DNA from: Schaalia sp. HMT-172
Lineage (GTDB): Bacteria > Actinomycetota > Actinomycetes > Actinomycetales > Actinomycetaceae
Reading direction: 5' to 3'
Assembly: GCF_030644365.1 (NCBI RefSeq)
Contig: NZ_CP130058.1
Coordinates: forward strand, 1,736,001-1,800,000
Length of the DNA stretch: 64,000 nucleotides
Part shown: positions 62,601 through 64,000 of the stretch, piece after piece
Layout of the letters: each line of letters begins with the position of its first letter
Position numbering within the stretch: the stretch's first letter is position 1
Program-made: the position numbers and the translations under genes
The notes under the pieces: generated by a model
Databases searched by the model: none
What the model was told of the DNA's origin: nothing
The model's input: the letters and a program-made list of their open reading frames with translations, nothing else

Positions 62601-64000
62601 GGCGGCCGACAGGCTCGGCTGGGTCGCGTCGGTCGCAGTAATGGTCGCGTCGCCCGCAGCCAGAGCCTGGACCTCACCATTCTCATTCACGGTTGCCACG
62701 GCCTCGTTCGAGGAGGACCACACGAGGTCGGTGACGTTCGCGTTCGAGGGCTCGTAGGAGGCGGTGAGCGCGACCTTGTCGCCCGCGACGACCGTGGAGG
62801 TCTGCGGGGCAAGCGACAGGGAGGTCATCGGGATGGTCTGGAAGCGGATCTGGCGGCGGGTCTGGTTCTTGCCCCAGTCCCACGCGTACAGGTAGGAGGT
62901 CGCCGGGTCGGTAGAATCCGCGCGGTCGACCAGATCCTTCCAGGCGATCTCGTAGTGCTTGGAGTAGGTGCCGTCGGGCTGACGGTTCGCGCCCACGACC
63001 TCCTTCTCATCGAAATAGTGACGAGAGTTGGGAGACTCGGAGAAAGCGATGCCGGCCAGAGGCGAATGATCGGAGACATCGAAGGACACGACGCGCCCCT
63101 CGCCCTCGCCCGTCACCGCAACGTTCGAAATGACGGGTGCCTGTGTGTCCAAGGAAAACTGCCAGGTCATCTGCTGGGTCGAGGACGAGGGAGCCACGGA
63201 GGAGGCCTCGATCGAAAGCGTGTAGCGCCCGTCGGGCAGCTCGTTGCCGGCCTCGTCGAAACCGTCGAAGACCGGATTGTTGCCCTCCTGGCTCTCGACG
63301 GGCAGAATCGCGCCTGCGGAAAAGTTGAACAAGGACTTCTTCGCACGCTCGAAGGTGTAGGAGCGCACGGTCTGGCCGTCCTCGTTCGTGTACGTGTAGG
63401 TCAGCTTCGGCGTGTTACGCAGCAGGCACGTGCGCGGCAGCATCTTGTTGGGCGCCTCCTGCGCGGCCGAGCGCGACATGATGAAGGAGGCGGGGTCGAC
63501 CGCGCGAACGGCGGTGGCGTCCTGGCCGTCCAGCGGGTTGAGCGCGCCCAGGGGCACGTCCGTCGCCGGGTTCATGAGGGTCGAGGAGCAGGCGTGCGCG
63601 GTGCTCGTCGTGCCGTCGTACCACTTGCCGTCGAAGATGGCGGGCGCGCCCCACGAGCCGTAGAAGCCCATGTAGGGCACCGTCAGGTCGGGGGCGCCAT
63701 CCGTGCTCGTGAAGGTGACGGCTCCGTCGATGAAGGTGCCCTTGGGGGCGTTGGCGTTCGCGTACGAGGCGAAGGCCGAGCGCGGGGTCACAGTGACGGT
63801 CACGGTGGCGGCTCCCTGGGCGGGGACGGTCACCGAGTCGGCGGAGAAGGTCAGGTCGATGCCCGCTCCCGCCCAGTTGGTGGAGTGCTCCGTGAAGAGC
63901 CCGTCCTCGACGATCTCGGACAGCGCCTGGCCGCCCAGGGCATAGGAGCGGGCCTCGTTGGAGACGTTGGTCAGGCTCACCTGGAAGGTCCAGCCCTGCG
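59634..64000 (-). CDS. Chimeric surface protein: subtilase-type Fn3 part, Ig-like domains, LRR and choline-binding-type repeats (5' end outside window)
   Basis: Open frame of more than 1450 codons; the start lies beyond the right edge (the first residues here, QGWTFQVSLTNVSN, are internal). In order: C5a-peptidase-type Fn3-like domain (about 1-110 of the visible part), an Ig/Fn3 domain with DGFDEAGNELPDGRYTLSIE, two Ig-like domains (LVWSSSNEAVATVNENG), an LRR_5 region (DVVIPEGVTDIGERAFASS onward), an Ig-like domain, a Pro-rich linker and about eight wall-binding repeats. It joins the protease-type and LRR-type modules otherwise found on separate proteins. Its last ~550 bp are almost identical to those of the frameshifted gene at 35102. 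A subtilase domain upstream is expected but not visible. Confidence 0.87.
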   Translation of the reverse strand, partial: QGWTFQVSLTNVSNEARSYALGGQALSEIVEDGLFTEHSTNWAGAGIDLTFSADSVTVPAQGAATVTVTVTPRSAFASYANANAPKGTFIDGAVTFTSTDGAPDLTVPYMGFYGSWGAPAIFDGKWYDGTTSTAHACSSTLMNPATDVPLGALNPLDGQDATAVRAVDPASFIMSRSAAQEAPNKMLPRTCLLRNTPKLTYTYTNEDGQTVRSYTFERAKKSLFNFSAGAILPVESQEGNNPVFDGFDEAGNELPDGRYTLSIEASSVAPSSSTQQMTWQFSLDTQAPVISNVAVTGEGEGRVVSFDVSDHSPLAGIAFSESPNSRHYFDEKEVVGANRQPDGTYSKHYEIAWKDLVDRADSTDPATSYLYAWDWGKNQTRRQIRFQTIPMTSLSLAPQTSTVVAGDKVALTASYEPSNANVTDLVWSSSNEAVATVNENGEVQALAAGDATITATDATQPSLSAAAQVHVRTISEDVGIELEQSSLAVKVGEEGTVKSYLAPSLQGRDISWSVEPVDLATVAGIAGTTSATVTGGDHGGAGTLSATVTDAAGAVKTASIPVTVRAADADDFEVDENGVLTAYKGSATDVVIPEGVTDIGERAFASSTVEHVTIPAAVRSIGNEAFIYSSLKNVTFQDDAAHPSRLTSIGERAFANTSLEAIELPRSLVTIGAEVFDYDSALTSIKLGPNVAADAVTSGYSETTALTGVEVDPANPNYESIDGVLYSKDHSRLILYPAAKNTGGSYTVLDGVTSIAPKAFQKAGITTVALPDSLRAIGDEAFRLSALTALSLPEKFETVGTCAFCSAGKLESIDLGGAISLGGSAFESTSAKNGVNFRPELGRLMTIGDFAFSRTAVPTVSLPDSVTTVGEQAFSENSALASFHIGAGVSSFGETALYNDRTIASLTVDPANAVYSAERNVLYRTGADGLHLLLSPAANTITDYTVRAGTVDIGASAFANNKALTRVVLPEGVTTIGDEAFAGCASLAELVIPDSVERSSGVTGNSLEVVEYGSKVTSIRMEGSWVPMPRRIVVRGGVDGSFVYDGRPTNGRRQSAYFGEGMTRVSFGADVPRVLVLPSTLTRLDLEPELSDEKKEDTQVYVAAAEGSPAWNVAKDALEAAGFDASHLHTYTAASMALSGASIAEAGGGYTYTGEAGVSVDVTATVAGGIAGTAQVRAVQVGADGTETLVRDWTTVADGGEGAAASSVTFPWTPSASDVSLRVQVRDASYLMTTLTIKLPGTPTPAPEPSPDPTPAPDPTPAPDPTPAPTPEPSPDTTPGPDSTPAPQGGAWISDSVGWWYRYADGTYPAGQAVQIGHSIYRFDPRGYMRTGWASEGGSWFYHDASGAQVSGWVKDGSSWYYLDPASGRMVTGWLLDGLTWYYLTPGSGAMATGWVWDGSAWYYMAPSGALTTGWVKDGGSWYYLSTDSGAMFTGGHWIGSTWYYFADSGRLIG

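Noticed and set aside
35102-64000. Sortase-anchored (LPXTG) surface proteins
   Set aside because: All visible C-termini end in choline-binding-type repeats, without an LPXTG motif, hydrophobic segment or charged tail.

Overview
The window is high-GC actinobacterial DNA. Gene content and order (UPF0182, YlbL-type protease, DUF2342 metalloprotease, uvrD2, nudC, then rph, rdgB, murI, clpS, pncB) plus a large set of choline-binding-type surface proteins suggest an oral or mucosal member of the Actinomycetaceae (Actinomyces/Schaalia-like). The assignment rests on gene content, not on a search.

Region 1 (1-19.3 kb) is a conserved housekeeping backbone. It holds a partial UPF0182 membrane protein, a PPA1309-family protein, a PDZ/Lon-type protease, a DUF2342 metalloprotease, a ThiF-like protein, uvrD2 and nudC. 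These are followed by rph-rdgB, a 40-codon small ORF with a good ribosome binding site, a small membrane protein divergent from a LysR regulator, and a clpS-DUF2017-murI-MBL operon divergent from pncB. A DUF3039-helicase pair ends the region. Many of these genes have a TANNNT-like box 6-7 nt before the start codon, which suggests leaderless transcripts. Several gene ends share a terminator built on GACGAGGCCGGGG.

Region 2 (19.3-30.5 kb) looks like an amino-sugar/peptide uptake and catabolism locus. A ROK repressor, an M81 (MlrC-type) peptidase, a ROK sugar kinase and a CutC-family protein are chained by 4-nt overlaps, and nagB follows. Divergent from them is a complete Opp/Dpp transporter (lipoprotein, two permeases, fused double ATPase). 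The divergent promoter region carries two perfect TCAACGTTGA palindromes, one near each gene start.

Region 3 (30.5-35 kb) has an HU gene, remnants of a transposase and of a broken LacI-type regulator, and a xanthine/urate-type permease fused to a degenerate OHCU-decarboxylase domain. A gene-free, repeat-rich stretch follows.

Region 4 (35-64 kb) is an island of seven co-directional secreted proteins ending in choline-binding-type cell-wall repeats. They are built from three module types: subtilase/C5a-peptidase-like, BspA-like leucine-rich repeats, and bacterial Ig-like domains. Only one subtilase keeps its catalytic triad, and it is frameshifted in a GC dinucleotide run just before its wall-binding part. 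The other two complete ones have lost catalytic residues. The frameshifted gene is flanked by 159-bp direct repeats differing at one base. The gene-free stretches at 33.8-35.0 and 54.4-56.5 kb carry five ~80-104 bp elements with terminal inverted repeats and several tandem arrays.
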